A stretch of 64,000 nucleotides of DNA from an uncultured Caldilineaceae bacterium. Lineage in GTDB: Bacteria > Chloroflexota > Anaerolineae > Caldilineales > Caldilineaceae. This document shows positions 17,942 to 26,485 of the stretch, piece by piece (position 1 is the first letter of the stretch; each line of letters opens with the position of its first letter). Made by a program: the position numbers and the translations under genes. The notes under the pieces were generated by a model. It ran no database searches. It was not told the origin of the DNA and was given only the letters and a program-made list of their open reading frames with translations. The stretch lies in the NCBI GenBank assembly GCA_951813625.1, contig CATOTS010000024.1, positions 62,001 through 126,000 on the forward strand, in the 5' to 3' direction.

Positions 17942-19654
17942 ATGAAGATGTCGCCTATGCTCAGACCGGGCCGGGCCCTCCTTTTCGTAATCTCCCTTTG
18001 CCTCCTCACGCTGGGCGCCTGTATTCCGGTAGGAACGCTTCCTGGTTCCTCAGATGTCCCATCCGTAACACAGCGCCCGCATCTAGCCTCTGCCCACCCC
18101 TGCGTCAACCGCTTCATCCCCCACCCGCTCGACCACGTCACTTCGATCGATGGCGACGTCGTCAGGACCTATGACAGCAACGGCGCCGGCCTGGCCGTAA
18201 ACGATCTCGACCGCGACGGCGACCTCGACCTCGTGCTGGCCAATCTGGCCGGTCCCAACGCCATCTTCTGGAACGACGGCGGCTTCAACTTCCGCAAGCA
18301 GACCCTCCCCCACGGCCAGACTCGCGGCGTCAGTACTGTCGACATCGACGGCGACGGCTGGCTGGACATCGTCTTCGCCCACCGCCAGACCCGTCCCCTC
18401 GTCTGGATGAACAACGCCGAACCCGCCCAGTTCGGCCGTGAAGAAGAAGCCGCCCAGCAAAACGACTTCAACCAGATTCCCGGCTTCACCCGCCTCGAAT
18501 GGTTCGCCGCCAACCAGAAGGCCTACACTTTCGCCTGGGCCGACCTCGACGGCGACATCGACCTCGATATGGTCCTCGCCACCTACCAGAGCGAGTACAC
18601 CCGCGTCAACCCGACCGATCTCGCCAATGGCGGCGTCGTCTACTACGAAAACACCGGCACAGACTTCGTCGCCGCCCATCTGTCACCCAAGTCCCAGGCG
18701 CTCGCCCTCCTCCTCGTCGACCTCAATCAGGACGGCCGTCTCGATATCTGGGTCGGGCACGACTTCCTCATGCCAGACCAGGTATGGCTCCGTTCCGAGA
18801 CCGGCTGGCAGGAGGCCGCGCCCTTTGGCGAGACCGCCCAGAACACGATGAGCTTCGCCGCCGGCGACGTCGACAACGATGGACGCGAAGAGATCTTCGC
18901 AGCCGATATGAAGCCGTTCGAAGAGTCGGAAGCTATGATGGTGGCCTGGTCTCCCCTGATGGAGACCATGGTCGACATGGAAGACGATACCCAAATAATC
19001 GAAAACGTCCTCCAGGTGCCGGGCCCGGCCGGAAGATACGCAAACGAGGCCGGCGCCCGCGGATTGCAGGCGAGCGGCTGGAGTTGGTCCGCCCAGTTCG
19101 GCGACCTCGATCAGGACGGCTTCGTCGATCTCTACGTCGTCAACGGCATGGCAGCCGAGGAAATGTTCGGCCATCTGCCCGGCGATGAGCTCGTCGAGGA
19201 AAATCTGGCCTTCCGCAACGATGGACAGGGGCACTTTCAACCCGAACTCGGCTGGGGCCTAAACACCACCGATGGCGGTCGCAGCATGGTCATGGCCGAT
19301 CTCGACGGCGACGGCGACCTCGACATTGCCGTTAACAACCTGCTTGCGCCTGCAGTCCTCTTCGAGAATCGCCTCTGCGGCGGGAACAGCCTTACCGTCG
19401 ACCTCGCCTGGCCCCACAGCAAGAATACCCATGCAATCGGCGCCCAGTTGACACTGCACACGACGTCGGGGATGCAGGTGCGCACTATTCGTTCCAACGG
19501 CGGCTATCTGACCGGCGAGCCGTCACAGGTCCACTTCGGCTTTCCCGCCGGCAGCCTGCCACTCCTTTTGGAGATTCGCTGGCCCGACGGCGCCGGTTCA
19601 GCCATCGCCATGCCAAATCGCGGCACGCGCCTCACCGTCGAGAGAAGCGAATAA
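17942..19654 (+). CDS. CRTAC1/ASPIC-type FG-GAP (VCBS) propeller lipoprotein
   Basis: A 570-residue secreted protein. The signal peptide ends in a lipobox (LTLGAC, Cys at about residue 27). Seven DxDxDG-type calcium-binding repeats follow, for example DLDRDGDLDLVLAN, DIDGDGWLDIVFAH, DLDQDGFVDLYVVN and DLDGDGDLDIAVNN, consistent with a seven-bladed integrin-like propeller. The C-terminal about 90 residues match the ASPIC/UnbV module (IGAQLTLHT... SNGGYLTGEPSQVHFG). Such proteins sit on the cell surface and probably mediate binding or recognition; no enzymatic role is known. It ends the PhyH-sialidase gene run and is followed by a 373-base gap. Confidence 0.85.
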   Translation: MKMSPMLRPGRALLFVISLCLLTLGACIPVGTLPGSSDVPSVTQRPHLASAHPCVNRFIPHPLDHVTSIDGDVVRTYDSNGAGLAVNDLDRDGDLDLVLANLAGPNAIFWNDGGFNFRKQTLPHGQTRGVSTVDIDGDGWLDIVFAHRQTRPLVWMNNAEPAQFGREEEAAQQNDFNQIPGFTRLEWFAANQKAYTFAWADLDGDIDLDMVLATYQSEYTRVNPTDLANGGVVYYENTGTDFVAAHLSPKSQALALLLVDLNQDGRLDIWVGHDFLMPDQVWLRSETGWQEAAPFGETAQNTMSFAAGDVDNDGREEIFAADMKPFEESEAMMVAWSPLMETMVDMEDDTQIIENVLQVPGPAGRYANEAGARGLQASGWSWSAQFGDLDQDGFVDLYVVNGMAAEEMFGHLPGDELVEENLAFRNDGQGHFQPELGWGLNTTDGGRSMVMADLDGDGDLDIAVNNLLAPAVLFENRLCGGNSLTVDLAWPHSKNTHAIGAQLTLHTTSGMQVRTIRSNGGYLTGEPSQVHFGFPAGSLPLLLEIRWPDGAGSAIAMPNRGTRLTVERSE

Positions 19655-20027
19655 CCCGCCAAGCCCGGTTAGCGCCGCAATCATGCCCTCTTCCAAAGGC
19701 CCCATGGACCTGTCCATCCTCTTCCCGTGAGCAACGGACTGAGTCCTCGCCTCCTGCCGGCATTCCCTCCGCTGCGCCCCCAACTTGCCCGGGCCGCAGA
19801 TGGTCTCTTACCCCTGGCCAGGTCGAATCCCCACCACCATTTCGGCATGCTTTCAGTTTATGACACTTCTTGACAATTCCCTGCGATTCGTTCAAAATCC
19901 GAGCTGTTGCCAGGGTGATCGCTTCCCGGGGCGCGGCAGGCACGAAAACGACCGCGCCTCGGTTGCAGCGGCACAAGGGTTTCCCTAGTTCCAACCCAAT
20001 CATTCCACCATCCTCGAGGAGCAAACA
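19655..20027. other. 373-base intergenic region with one candidate promoter
   Basis: No gene is seen. It separates the FG-GAP lipoprotein from the second sugar importer and presumably carries that operon's promoter. The only recognisable element is the hexamer pair at 19870-19898, annotated separately. Confidence 0.5.
19870..19898 (+). promoter_or_regulatory. Possible promoter of the second sugar importer operon
   Basis: A perfect -35 TTGACA (19870-19875), a 17-base spacer and a weak -10 CAAAAT (19893-19898, 4 of 6). It lies about 130 bases upstream of the binding-protein ATG. Confidence 0.4.
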
Positions 20028-21401
20028 ATGACAGCAAGTTTGAGTAGGCGATCCATGCTCAAAGCGATGGCCGCAGGCGGCGCGACCGTCGCGCTCAGCG
20101 CCTGTGCCGTGCCCGCGGCAACTGACTCCGGCGGCGCTGGCGATATGCCCGACATGGAAGACATAACCATCGGCTGGGCCAGACACGGCTCTGAAGCCGA
20201 TGTGCCCACCGAGACTGGGTTGGCGGAACTATTTAAGTCGAAAAACCCTAACCTCTCCGTTGAACCCCTCGTCCTCCCTTGGGGCGACTACAACACCAAA
20301 ATCCCAGTCATGGTGGCCGGCGGCAACGCGCCCGACACCTTCGGCTGTCACCCGGCACTGATGGCAGAAACCCACACCGCCGGTGGTTCCATCCCGCTCA
20401 CCGACTTCATCGATGCCTATGGCGACGCGCTCAACTACGACGATGTCGTCTACCACGGCGACGCGCTCTTCGACGGTGTAGTCTTCGGCCTGCCACAAAA
20501 GTCCTGCACCCACCAGCTGCGCTACAACAAGACCCTTCTCGAAGAGGCCGGCATGCCCTCGCCCGGTGACCTCTACTGGGAACAGGGCGCCGACGGCTGG
20601 AACTGGAACACCTTCATCGAAATGGGCAAAGAACTCACCAAGGACCTCGACGGCGACGGCGAGACCGACCAGTACTTCTACGGCGGTTCCGGCGGCACCA
20701 ATCAGCTCGCCTTGATCCGCGCAGCCGGCGGCGAAGTCTTCGACGATGCCATCTCCACCTGCACCATCAACAGCCCCGACGCAGTCGAAGGCATCAAGTT
20801 TATGGCCGACCTCGTTCTCGAGCACGCCATCCAGCCCCCGCCCGAAATGCAGGCCAACGAGCTGGGCATCAACTTCAACACCGGCAGGATCGTCATGGCC
20901 GGCGGTACCACCTGCGACTCCGTGCGCGACCTGCGCGAGGGCTACGAACTCCCCTTCGAGTGGGACTTTGTGCTCGTCCCCGCCGGCAAGGCCGGCTTCC
21001 GCTGCTGGGGCGATACCGACCAGATCGTGATCTCCTCCAACAGCGGCCACGCCCAGGATGCCTTCGACTGGGCGGCCTACCGCAGCAGTCTGGAAGCATG
21101 GGAAGAAGGCTACGACAACGACATCAAGCTCGCTTTCTCCGATGGCCCCACCCGCTACTCGATCTTCGAGTCCAAAGCCTATACCGAACCCCTGGGAGCC
21201 CTCGACATCCCCATGATCCGCGAGGGATACATCAACACCATCCCCAATCCCTTCGTCCCGCGCAGCCCGCAGCCCTATCGCGTGCTCTTCACAGTCATGA
21301 CCACCGAGGTCGACAACGCGCTGCGCGGCGCCAAGACGGCCCAGGAGGCCGCCGACGACATGTGCGCCCAAATCGAGGATATCCTCGCCGAGAACGCATA
21401 G
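20028..21401 (+). CDS. Sugar ABC transporter substrate-binding lipoprotein
   Basis: A 457-residue family-1-type solute-binding protein. The N-terminus has a twin-arginine-like SRRSMLKAM motif and a lipobox LSAC (Cys at about residue 25), followed by a Gly/Ser/Asp-rich linker. The body has SBP_bac_1-like features, including a DLDGDGETDQYFYGG loop that may bind calcium. ATG at 20028 has CGAGGAG 8 bases upstream. It heads a complete importer minus the ATPase: binding protein, stem-loop, MalF-type, MalG-type. It is similar in plan to the protein at 934 but not a close copy. The ligand is unknown; upstream sialidases make amino-sugar or sialic-acid glycans possible. Confidence 0.87.
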   Translation: MTASLSRRSMLKAMAAGGATVALSACAVPAATDSGGAGDMPDMEDITIGWARHGSEADVPTETGLAELFKSKNPNLSVEPLVLPWGDYNTKIPVMVAGGNAPDTFGCHPALMAETHTAGGSIPLTDFIDAYGDALNYDDVVYHGDALFDGVVFGLPQKSCTHQLRYNKTLLEEAGMPSPGDLYWEQGADGWNWNTFIEMGKELTKDLDGDGETDQYFYGGSGGTNQLALIRAAGGEVFDDAISTCTINSPDAVEGIKFMADLVLEHAIQPPPEMQANELGINFNTGRIVMAGGTTCDSVRDLREGYELPFEWDFVLVPAGKAGFRCWGDTDQIVISSNSGHAQDAFDWAAYRSSLEAWEEGYDNDIKLAFSDGPTRYSIFESKAYTEPLGALDIPMIREGYINTIPNPFVPRSPQPYRVLFTVMTTEVDNALRGAKTAQEAADDMCAQIEDILAENA

Positions 21402-21443
21402 ACAGGTTTGCCGCACCGTTGCGGCTTGCCGGTGTGGAGACGC

Positions 21444-21464
21444 GGAGGCGGTCTTCCCGCCTCC
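21444..21464 (+). promoter_or_regulatory. Intercistronic stem-loop after the second sugar-binding protein gene
   Basis: GGAGGCGG (21444-21451) pairs with CCGCCTCC (21457-21464) around a 5-base loop. A C/T-rich tract ending CTCTTTT follows. A second small hairpin (GCCGCA-CCGT-TGCGGC) precedes it. Position and likely role match the hairpin at 2288-2317. Confidence 0.55.
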
Positions 21465-21512
21465 CGCCTCCTCTTTTGCGGCTGCTGCAACGAATGACAG
21501 AGAGGCCGAACT

Positions 21513-22403
21513 GTGCTACTGGGCAAGAGCAGACTTTACTGGAAGAACGTCTTCGAGGGCTATGCCTTCATCTCGTTGTGGATTATCGGCTTTGCCATCT
21601 TCACCGCCGGCGCGCTGGTTGGCTCCTTCTCGATCGGCCTCACCAAGTGGAACATCGTCGGCACGCCTGAATTCGTCGGCCTCGAAAACTACAAGTCGAT
21701 GGTCGAAGACAAGTTCTTTTGGCAATCGCTGAAGGTCACAATACTCTTCCTCCTCAACGTCCCGCTCAATCTGGCCCTGGGTCTCTTCCTGGCCTTGCTG
21801 CTCAACCAGAAAATCCGCCTGGTTGGCTTCTTCCGTACGCTCTTCTATCTGCCCAGCGTGACCGCAGGCGTGGCCGTCTCGCTGCTTTGGATGTGGATCT
21901 TCAATCCCCGTTTCGGCGTCATCAACGTCCTGCTCAAGGCCATCGGCATCAAGGGGCCCGCCTGGCTGGGAAGCGAGACTTGGGCGCTGCCCGCCCTCAT
22001 CGTCATGAGCATCTGGGGCGTTGGCGGCGGCATGTTGATCTACCTCGGCGCGCTCCAGGGAATCCCCACCACCTTCTACGAAGCCGCTACCCTCGACGGC
22101 GCCAACGTATTTCAGAAATTCCGCCGCGTCACCTTGCCCATGATCACGCCCGTTCTCCTGCTCAACCTCATCATGGGCGTCATCGGCTCATTTCAAGTCT
22201 TTACCCAAGCCTTCATCATGACCAACGGCGGACCGAACTACGCCACGCTCTTCTATGTGCTCTACCTATACCAGCAGGGTTTTCAGTGGTTCAACATGGG
22301 GTATGCCTCGGCCTTGGCATGGGTCCTGTTCCTGGTCATCCTGGCCTTTACTTTCCTGATACTCCGCACCTCATCCAGTTGGGTATATTACGAAGGCGGG
22401 TGA
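21513..22403 (+). CDS. Sugar ABC transporter permease, MalF type
   Basis: A 296-residue permease with about six membrane segments. The EAA loop is readable (TTFYEAATLDGANVFQKFRR, then PMITPVLLLN). GTG at 21513 is the start, with GAGAGG upstream. It ends in the family-typical WVYYEGG and is 4 bases from the next permease gene, so the two are tightly coupled. It receives substrate from the lipoprotein encoded upstream. It resembles the permease at 2357 along its length (shared phrases LLLNQ, GVAV, YLGALQG/YLAGLQG), as expected for paralogous importers. Confidence 0.88.
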   Translation: MLLGKSRLYWKNVFEGYAFISLWIIGFAIFTAGALVGSFSIGLTKWNIVGTPEFVGLENYKSMVEDKFFWQSLKVTILFLLNVPLNLALGLFLALLLNQKIRLVGFFRTLFYLPSVTAGVAVSLLWMWIFNPRFGVINVLLKAIGIKGPAWLGSETWALPALIVMSIWGVGGGMLIYLGALQGIPTTFYEAATLDGANVFQKFRRVTLPMITPVLLLNLIMGVIGSFQVFTQAFIMTNGGPNYATLFYVLYLYQQGFQWFNMGYASALAWVLFLVILAFTFLILRTSSSWVYYEGG

Positions 22404-22407
22404 TCGA

Positions 22408-23313
22408 ATGGCGCAACGCAGCCTCGAACAGCCAAGTCAACAACCCCTATTCTCGGCTTTCGCACACCTCTGGCAGAGCCGGCGACGACAGGACCTGCTG
22501 CTCAAGACCGTTGTCTACATTCTGCTCACCGCCGGTGCCCTCGGCGTTATGCTGCCCTTCTTCTGGATGATTAGCACATCGCTCAAGAAGCCGGGCACTG
22601 AGTTTACCTTCCCCATTGAGTGGATTCCGGTTTCACCCCGCTTTGGAAACTACTCAACCGCCTGGACGATCCTGCCCTTCAATGAATGGCTCTTCAATAC
22701 AGTTCGCATCACCGGGCTGTCAATCGTCGGCCACATCATATCCTGCTCGATCGTCGCCTTCGGATTCGCCCGCATACGCTTTCCCGGCCGCGACGCAATC
22801 TTTCTGCTCGTGCTGGCCACGATGATGTTGCCCTACCCGTCAATTATCATTCCCCTCTTCATCCTCTTTAAGCAGCTGGGCTGGATCAACACCATCCTGC
22901 CGCTCGTCGTCCCCACCTTCTTCGCCACCTCCGCCTTCTATGTCTTCCTGCTTCGCCAATTTTTCATGACGTTGCCTCTGGAACTGGATGACGCCGCACG
23001 CGTCGACGGCTGCAGCACCTTCGGTATCTTCTATCGGATCTGCGTCCCCCTCATTAAGCCCGCTATGGGCATCATCCTTGTCTTCTCCTTCATGCTGCAC
23101 TGGAATGATTTTCTCGGTCCGCTGATCTTCCTCTCCGACCTCGACCAATATACGCTCGCGCTCGGCCTTCGGTTCTTCCAGGGACAGCACCGCGTCGAAT
23201 GGACGCTCTTGATGGCCGCCTCGTTGGTCGTTCTCTCCCCCTGTATCGTCCTCTTCTTCATCGCCCAAAAGAACTACATCCAGGGCGTCGTTATCACCGG
23301 CGTCAAGGGCTGA
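22408..23313 (+). CDS. Carbohydrate ABC transporter permease, MalG type
   Basis: A 301-residue permease that pairs with the MalF-type subunit just upstream. The EAA loop is ELDDAARVDGCSTFGIFYRI, followed by PLIKPAMGI. The C-terminus (QKNYIQGVVITGVKG) closely resembles that of the truncated permease at the window start, showing paralogy. About six membrane segments are seen. It is the last gene of this importer operon. No ATP-binding subunit follows, and a 1.4-kb repeat-bearing non-coding region begins after the stop. Confidence 0.88.
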   Translation: MAQRSLEQPSQQPLFSAFAHLWQSRRRQDLLLKTVVYILLTAGALGVMLPFFWMISTSLKKPGTEFTFPIEWIPVSPRFGNYSTAWTILPFNEWLFNTVRITGLSIVGHIISCSIVAFGFARIRFPGRDAIFLLVLATMMLPYPSIIIPLFILFKQLGWINTILPLVVPTFFATSAFYVFLLRQFFMTLPLELDDAARVDGCSTFGIFYRICVPLIKPAMGIILVFSFMLHWNDFLGPLIFLSDLDQYTLALGLRFFQGQHRVEWTLLMAASLVVLSPCIVLFFIAQKNYIQGVVITGVKG

Positions 23314-23392
23314 AACAGCCCGCTTAACCCAATGCCTCCGGCCACTTGACACCGTGGCACTCGCCGCCGCAGCCGACCTGCCTTCGCGCAAC

Positions 23393-23437
23393 AAGGTGTC
23401 GCCAAGTAAGGTGTCGCCAGGTAAGGTGTCGCCAGGT
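23393..23437 (+). repeat. 15-bp tandem repeat, three units
   Basis: Three back-to-back units of AAGGTGTCGCCAGGT (23393-23407, 23408-23422, 23423-23437). The first differs at one base (A for G). Confidence 0.85.
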
Positions 23438-23466
23438 ATGAGATTCCGCCCCGGGATTGCCGGCCT

Positions 23467-23740
23467 GCAGTCCAATTTTGGGGCACAATTCCCCATGCCT
23501 CGGTTTGAACGAACTTATGGCAAATCCACCGTCCGCCACCCCTCACAGTTCCTGACTACTGTCCACCGGCCACTGGCAACTCGCCCCTGCAGTTTGGACG
23601 GTCGGGCCTGCGGCCCTCCCTTGTGCGGGGGGACTCCCCCCGCAACGCCCCCCTGACACCCCTCCACCCGCCGCCGGATGTGGGTTCTAATGCAGCCCTT
23701 TGTAACCGCCAGCCCGTCGCCCCGCCACCGCGGCCGCGCG
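23467..23740 (+). repeat. Mosaic intergenic repeat, copy 2 (box A plus tail type 1)
   Basis: Box A (GCAGTCCAATTTTGGGGCAC, running to 23497) matches 48400-48430 of copy 4. The CTGTCCACCGGCC block and the double-hairpin core (23589-23656) follow. The tail to about 23740 matches copy 1 (CCGCCGG-TGTGGG, then GCAGCCCT). Confidence 0.75.
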
Positions 23741-23877
23741 TTTCCAGCTCGTCGCCAACGCCAGCGTGCCTATACGGCCGTGTCTGCGCGCCGCCAGCCG
23801 TTCGCGCGCTCGACCGTCAAGCCCCACCCCCTGCAGTTTCCTGCCCCCTAACCCCTGCCCCCTGCCCCCTCCCCCCT

Positions 23878-24246
23878 GCAGTTTGACGTTCGGGCCTGCG
23901 GCCCTCCCTTGTGCGGGGGGACTCCCCCCGCAACGCCCCCCTCCAAAACCATCGCTCATCGACAGCACGCCCTATTCCCTGCAGTGTGGCTTAACCAACG
24001 CGGCGTACGCCAACCGAATTCGCGATCAGATAGCCTGCATAGCGGCAGCGATGAACGGCTAGCCGAAATTGACGCTCCCAATGAAAGGTCAAAGAAAGTA
24101 GGCATCTACAAGTACCCGCATCCGCCCCCCCCACCTCCCGCCCCCCCAATTCCCAGCCCGCAGAACCCCTCCCAATCCCGTGCCCCAAATCCTGTCAATC
24201 ACAAGAATCAGACGAATCACAGTTCAAACAAGTGTCAACGAGCCCA
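23878..24246 (+). repeat. Mosaic intergenic repeat, copy 3 (tail type 2)
   Basis: The double-hairpin core (23878-23944) is followed by a tail of about 300 bases. The tail aligns with 48571-48868 at roughly 75-80 percent by eye, including shared words CAGATAGCCTG, GCGGCAGCGATGAA, GGCATCTACA and AATCAGACGAATCACAGTTC. It shows no coding potential. Confidence 0.75.
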
Positions 24247-24494
24247 AAACAATCTAACCACCGCTCGCATGATCTCCCCGCCAAACGAGTCCCACCCCAA
24301 CAGCGGGCTGCGCCCCCCCCACCCCAGGGCGATTGCATCCAATTGGGTTAAGACCCCGCGACACTACCTGATTCGAGCCCAACTCCGAAAAGACGCCGAG
24401 AACAGTGCCAATTATGTTGCGCGGTCGCGAATTCTTATGGTTATCGGCGACTGGAAACCGGTTATTTCAGCCGAAAACGAATGACCATTGGTAG

Positions 24495-24515
24495 GGGCAC
24501 CCCTAGTGGGTGCCC
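24495..24515 (+). other. Intergenic hairpin
   Basis: GGGCACCC (24495-24502) pairs with GGGTGCCC (24508-24515), loop CCTAGT-like, followed by TTTGTGTATTATTTT. It could act as a terminator, but no gene ends nearby (the nearest stop on this strand is at 23313). It may instead be a REP-like palindrome. Confidence 0.45.
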
Positions 24516-24578
24516 TTTGTGTATTATTTTGGCGTCCAGATTTAGGCGCGATTGCCCTGCCCGGAAAGCCGATACGGT

Positions 24579-24607
24579 TTGACTTTCGATTCGCTTGTCT
24601 GTACACT
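24579..24607 (+). promoter_or_regulatory. Promoter of the Ig-repeat lipoprotein
   Basis: -35 TTGACT (24579-24584, 5 of 6), a 17-base spacer and -10 TACACT (24602-24607, 4 of 6), ending about 115 bases before the ATG at 24723. Confidence 0.55.
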
Positions 24608-24722
24608 AAATCAGCCGAAGGAACTGCAGTGAAGCAGAGGCTGCAAGCTGTCGCCTTCCTGGCGAGGGGCGTCAGCTTCTTTTTATCGCTGAATCGGATT
24701 CTTCATCGAGGAGAACGCGCGC

Positions 24723-25790
24723 ATGTCTGGTAGAGGGAGCCGCCGTACTCTCTTAAATTGGTTGGCAGCAACGTTCGCGGGAGTCGTGCTCAGCGCATGC
24801 ATTATCGTAAATCCCCCCCCTGCGCCGACGCCAACACCCATTCCTACCCCTACCCCTACACGCCAGACAGCGATCGATGTCGTCAGCGTCGTCGAAGGTG
24901 GCGACCCCGCCATTGTCGGTCAGACAATTCGCGCCGAACTCAATCTGGACGAAGAGACATACAGCGACCGCGGCCGCTGGCAGTGGGAACGCTCAGACGA
25001 CGGCCTCACCGGCTGGACAAATGCCCCCGGCACACGGCTGACCGACTCTTCTCTGTTCACACCAGGGTCAGCCGATGAAGGAAAGTACTTGCGCGCCTCA
25101 GTCCCATTCTTGGATAGCGACGAAGTAGCCAGCATAGGTGTCAGCCCGATTATCGGCCCCGTTGAAACTGCCGCCATAGACACCACGACGGCTGATTTTA
25201 GATTTGGCCACGACCCGGTCGTCGTCAGCCGCGCCGTTCGTGCCGTCATAACCTTGTCCAGTTCCCAATACAGCGATGCCGGCCGTTGGAGATGGGATAG
25301 GTCAGACAACGGCCTGAGAGGCTGGGCCGATGTCACCGACTACGATGCTGACGACCCATCGATCTACACGGCCCGTACCGCCGACAAAGGCAAGTATCTG
25401 CGCGCCTCAATCGTCTATCTGGACAGCGGCGATAACCATCGAAGAGGGCTGAGCCAGACCATCGGCCCGGTCATCGCCGTTGACACAGTAACCAATGCTA
25501 CTGAGTTCTACCAGGGCTCAAACCCCCCCACGGTCGGCACTGAGATACGCGTTCGTATATCACTTCCGAGTGACCAGTTCAGCGATCTCAGCATATGGAA
25601 GTGGGAGCGCTCTGAAGACGGACTCAGCGACTGGGAGGACGTATCAAATTACGACTCAGGTAACCCACACAGGTTCACGCCGTCGAGCGACGACGAGGGT
25701 CAGTACCTGCGCGCTTCAGTACTCTATGTCGACAGCGAAGACGAGCTCAAGAGAGCCCTGACCGAGACCATCGGCCCCGTCGTAAGATAA
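24723..25790 (+). CDS. Surface lipoprotein with three Ig-like repeats
   Basis: A 355-residue protein of unknown function. The signal peptide ends in the lipobox LSAC (Cys26), followed by a Pro-Thr-rich spacer (31-46). Three repeats of about 100 residues follow (about 49-148, 150-250, 253-354). Each repeat has the pattern W(Q/R/K)W(E/D)RS(D/E)(D/N)GL..W.(D/N), then YT/FTP...AD(E/K)GKYLRAS, a Y-x-D-S segment and a closing IGPV. This resembles the Ig-like surface modules with 'YTPTDADVGKYLRV...Y.D' found in many secreted bacterial proteins. GAGGAG lies 9 bases before the ATG. A related single repeat ends the protein encoded at 26486. Probable cell-surface adhesion or binding role (inference). 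Confidence 0.75.
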   Translation: MSGRGSRRTLLNWLAATFAGVVLSACIIVNPPPAPTPTPIPTPTPTRQTAIDVVSVVEGGDPAIVGQTIRAELNLDEETYSDRGRWQWERSDDGLTGWTNAPGTRLTDSSLFTPGSADEGKYLRASVPFLDSDEVASIGVSPIIGPVETAAIDTTTADFRFGHDPVVVSRAVRAVITLSSSQYSDAGRWRWDRSDNGLRGWADVTDYDADDPSIYTARTADKGKYLRASIVYLDSGDNHRRGLSQTIGPVIAVDTVTNATEFYQGSNPPTVGTEIRVRISLPSDQFSDLSIWKWERSEDGLSDWEDVSNYDSGNPHRFTPSSDDEGQYLRASVLYVDSEDELKRALTETIGPVVR

Positions 25791-26090
25791 TCCATGTGAC
25801 CCTCCCTCTGGTCAAATAGCCGACCCCTGCCCGGCCCAGTCCTCGCCCGCCAAAACCTGGCGCCGCCACACAGCTCGCTACAGCTGCTTTACAACCTACT
25901 CTTTCCTCTTGGCTGCGCATCGGAGCTTTCCGACACCCTCACAAGTGGATCATTCGACGTCACAACGCGTCTCGTCCCGTAAGACTGGTCCATCCTGTAT
26001 CCTCTTCGGCCGGCTCTCTATAGCAATACCTCTGTTTCTCTATACAATTCCCGTCCTGTATCGCCCCCTCCTCCTTCTCGGGTATGCCAG

Positions 26091-26130
26091 CCTCCTGCGC
26101 CGCGCTCCAACCTCCTGCGCCGCGCTCCAA
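26091..26130 (+). repeat. 20-bp perfect tandem duplication
   Basis: CCTCCTGCGCCGCGCTCCAA occurs twice back to back (26091-26110 and 26111-26130). Confidence 0.9.
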
Positions 26131-26339
26131 CCTCCCGTGACACAGAACGCAACGACTCCTCTACGTTGAGGCAATTCATTGCTGACGTTGACACAACGTA
26201 GGCATCCAGTCGATGTGGCCATATAGGTCGATTCCGACCCGATTTTGGCCTGATTTTCCCTCCTCTACCAGAGTAATTTCCCCAATTCTTGCCCTCGCAT
26301 AACCTGCGCTTAACCGAAAAAGCTCAGTTGGCGAATGGA

Positions 26340-26368
26340 TTTACATTCCAAAATGCAGCGACTATACT
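26340..26368 (+). promoter_or_regulatory. Promoter of the membrane-anchored Ig-repeat protein
   Basis: -35 TTTACA (26340-26345, 5 of 6), a 17-base spacer and -10 TATACT (26363-26368, 5 of 6), about 117 bases before the ATG at 26486. It is among the best consensus matches in the window. Confidence 0.6.
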
Positions 26369-26485
26369 GAGAATTCACTGGACAGTCGATCAGAGGAAAT
26401 TCGGGTCGAGCAACGAGGATCTTGGGATCCGCTCCAAGCCCGCAAAACGGGAAAATAGAACCAATAGTGCTAGGAGGGTGACACA

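Larger units (their letters stand above)
23314..24722. other. 1.4-kb non-coding, repeat-rich region
   Basis: No plausible gene; the ORFs are low-complexity Pro/Arg-rich translations of repeats. It contains a three-unit 15-bp tandem repeat, two copies of the mosaic repeat, a C-rich CCCCTGCC-type simple-sequence tract (about 23830-23880), a hairpin at 24495-24515 and, near its end, a promoter for the Ig-repeat lipoprotein. Confidence 0.65.
25791..26485. other. 695-base intergenic region
   Basis: No gene. It carries a 20-bp tandem duplication at 26091-26130 and a well-formed promoter at 26340-26368. Nothing else is recognised. Confidence 0.6.

Noticed and set aside
20229..21416. 395-codon minus-strand ORF opposite the sugar-binding protein
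   Set aside because: Shadow of a well-supported lipoprotein gene; Gly/Val/Asp-rich without domain features.
23909..24484. 191-codon Pro-rich ORF in the repeat region
   Set aside because: Its N-terminus is a translation of the dispersed repeat core and the rest is low complexity; no ribosome-binding site.
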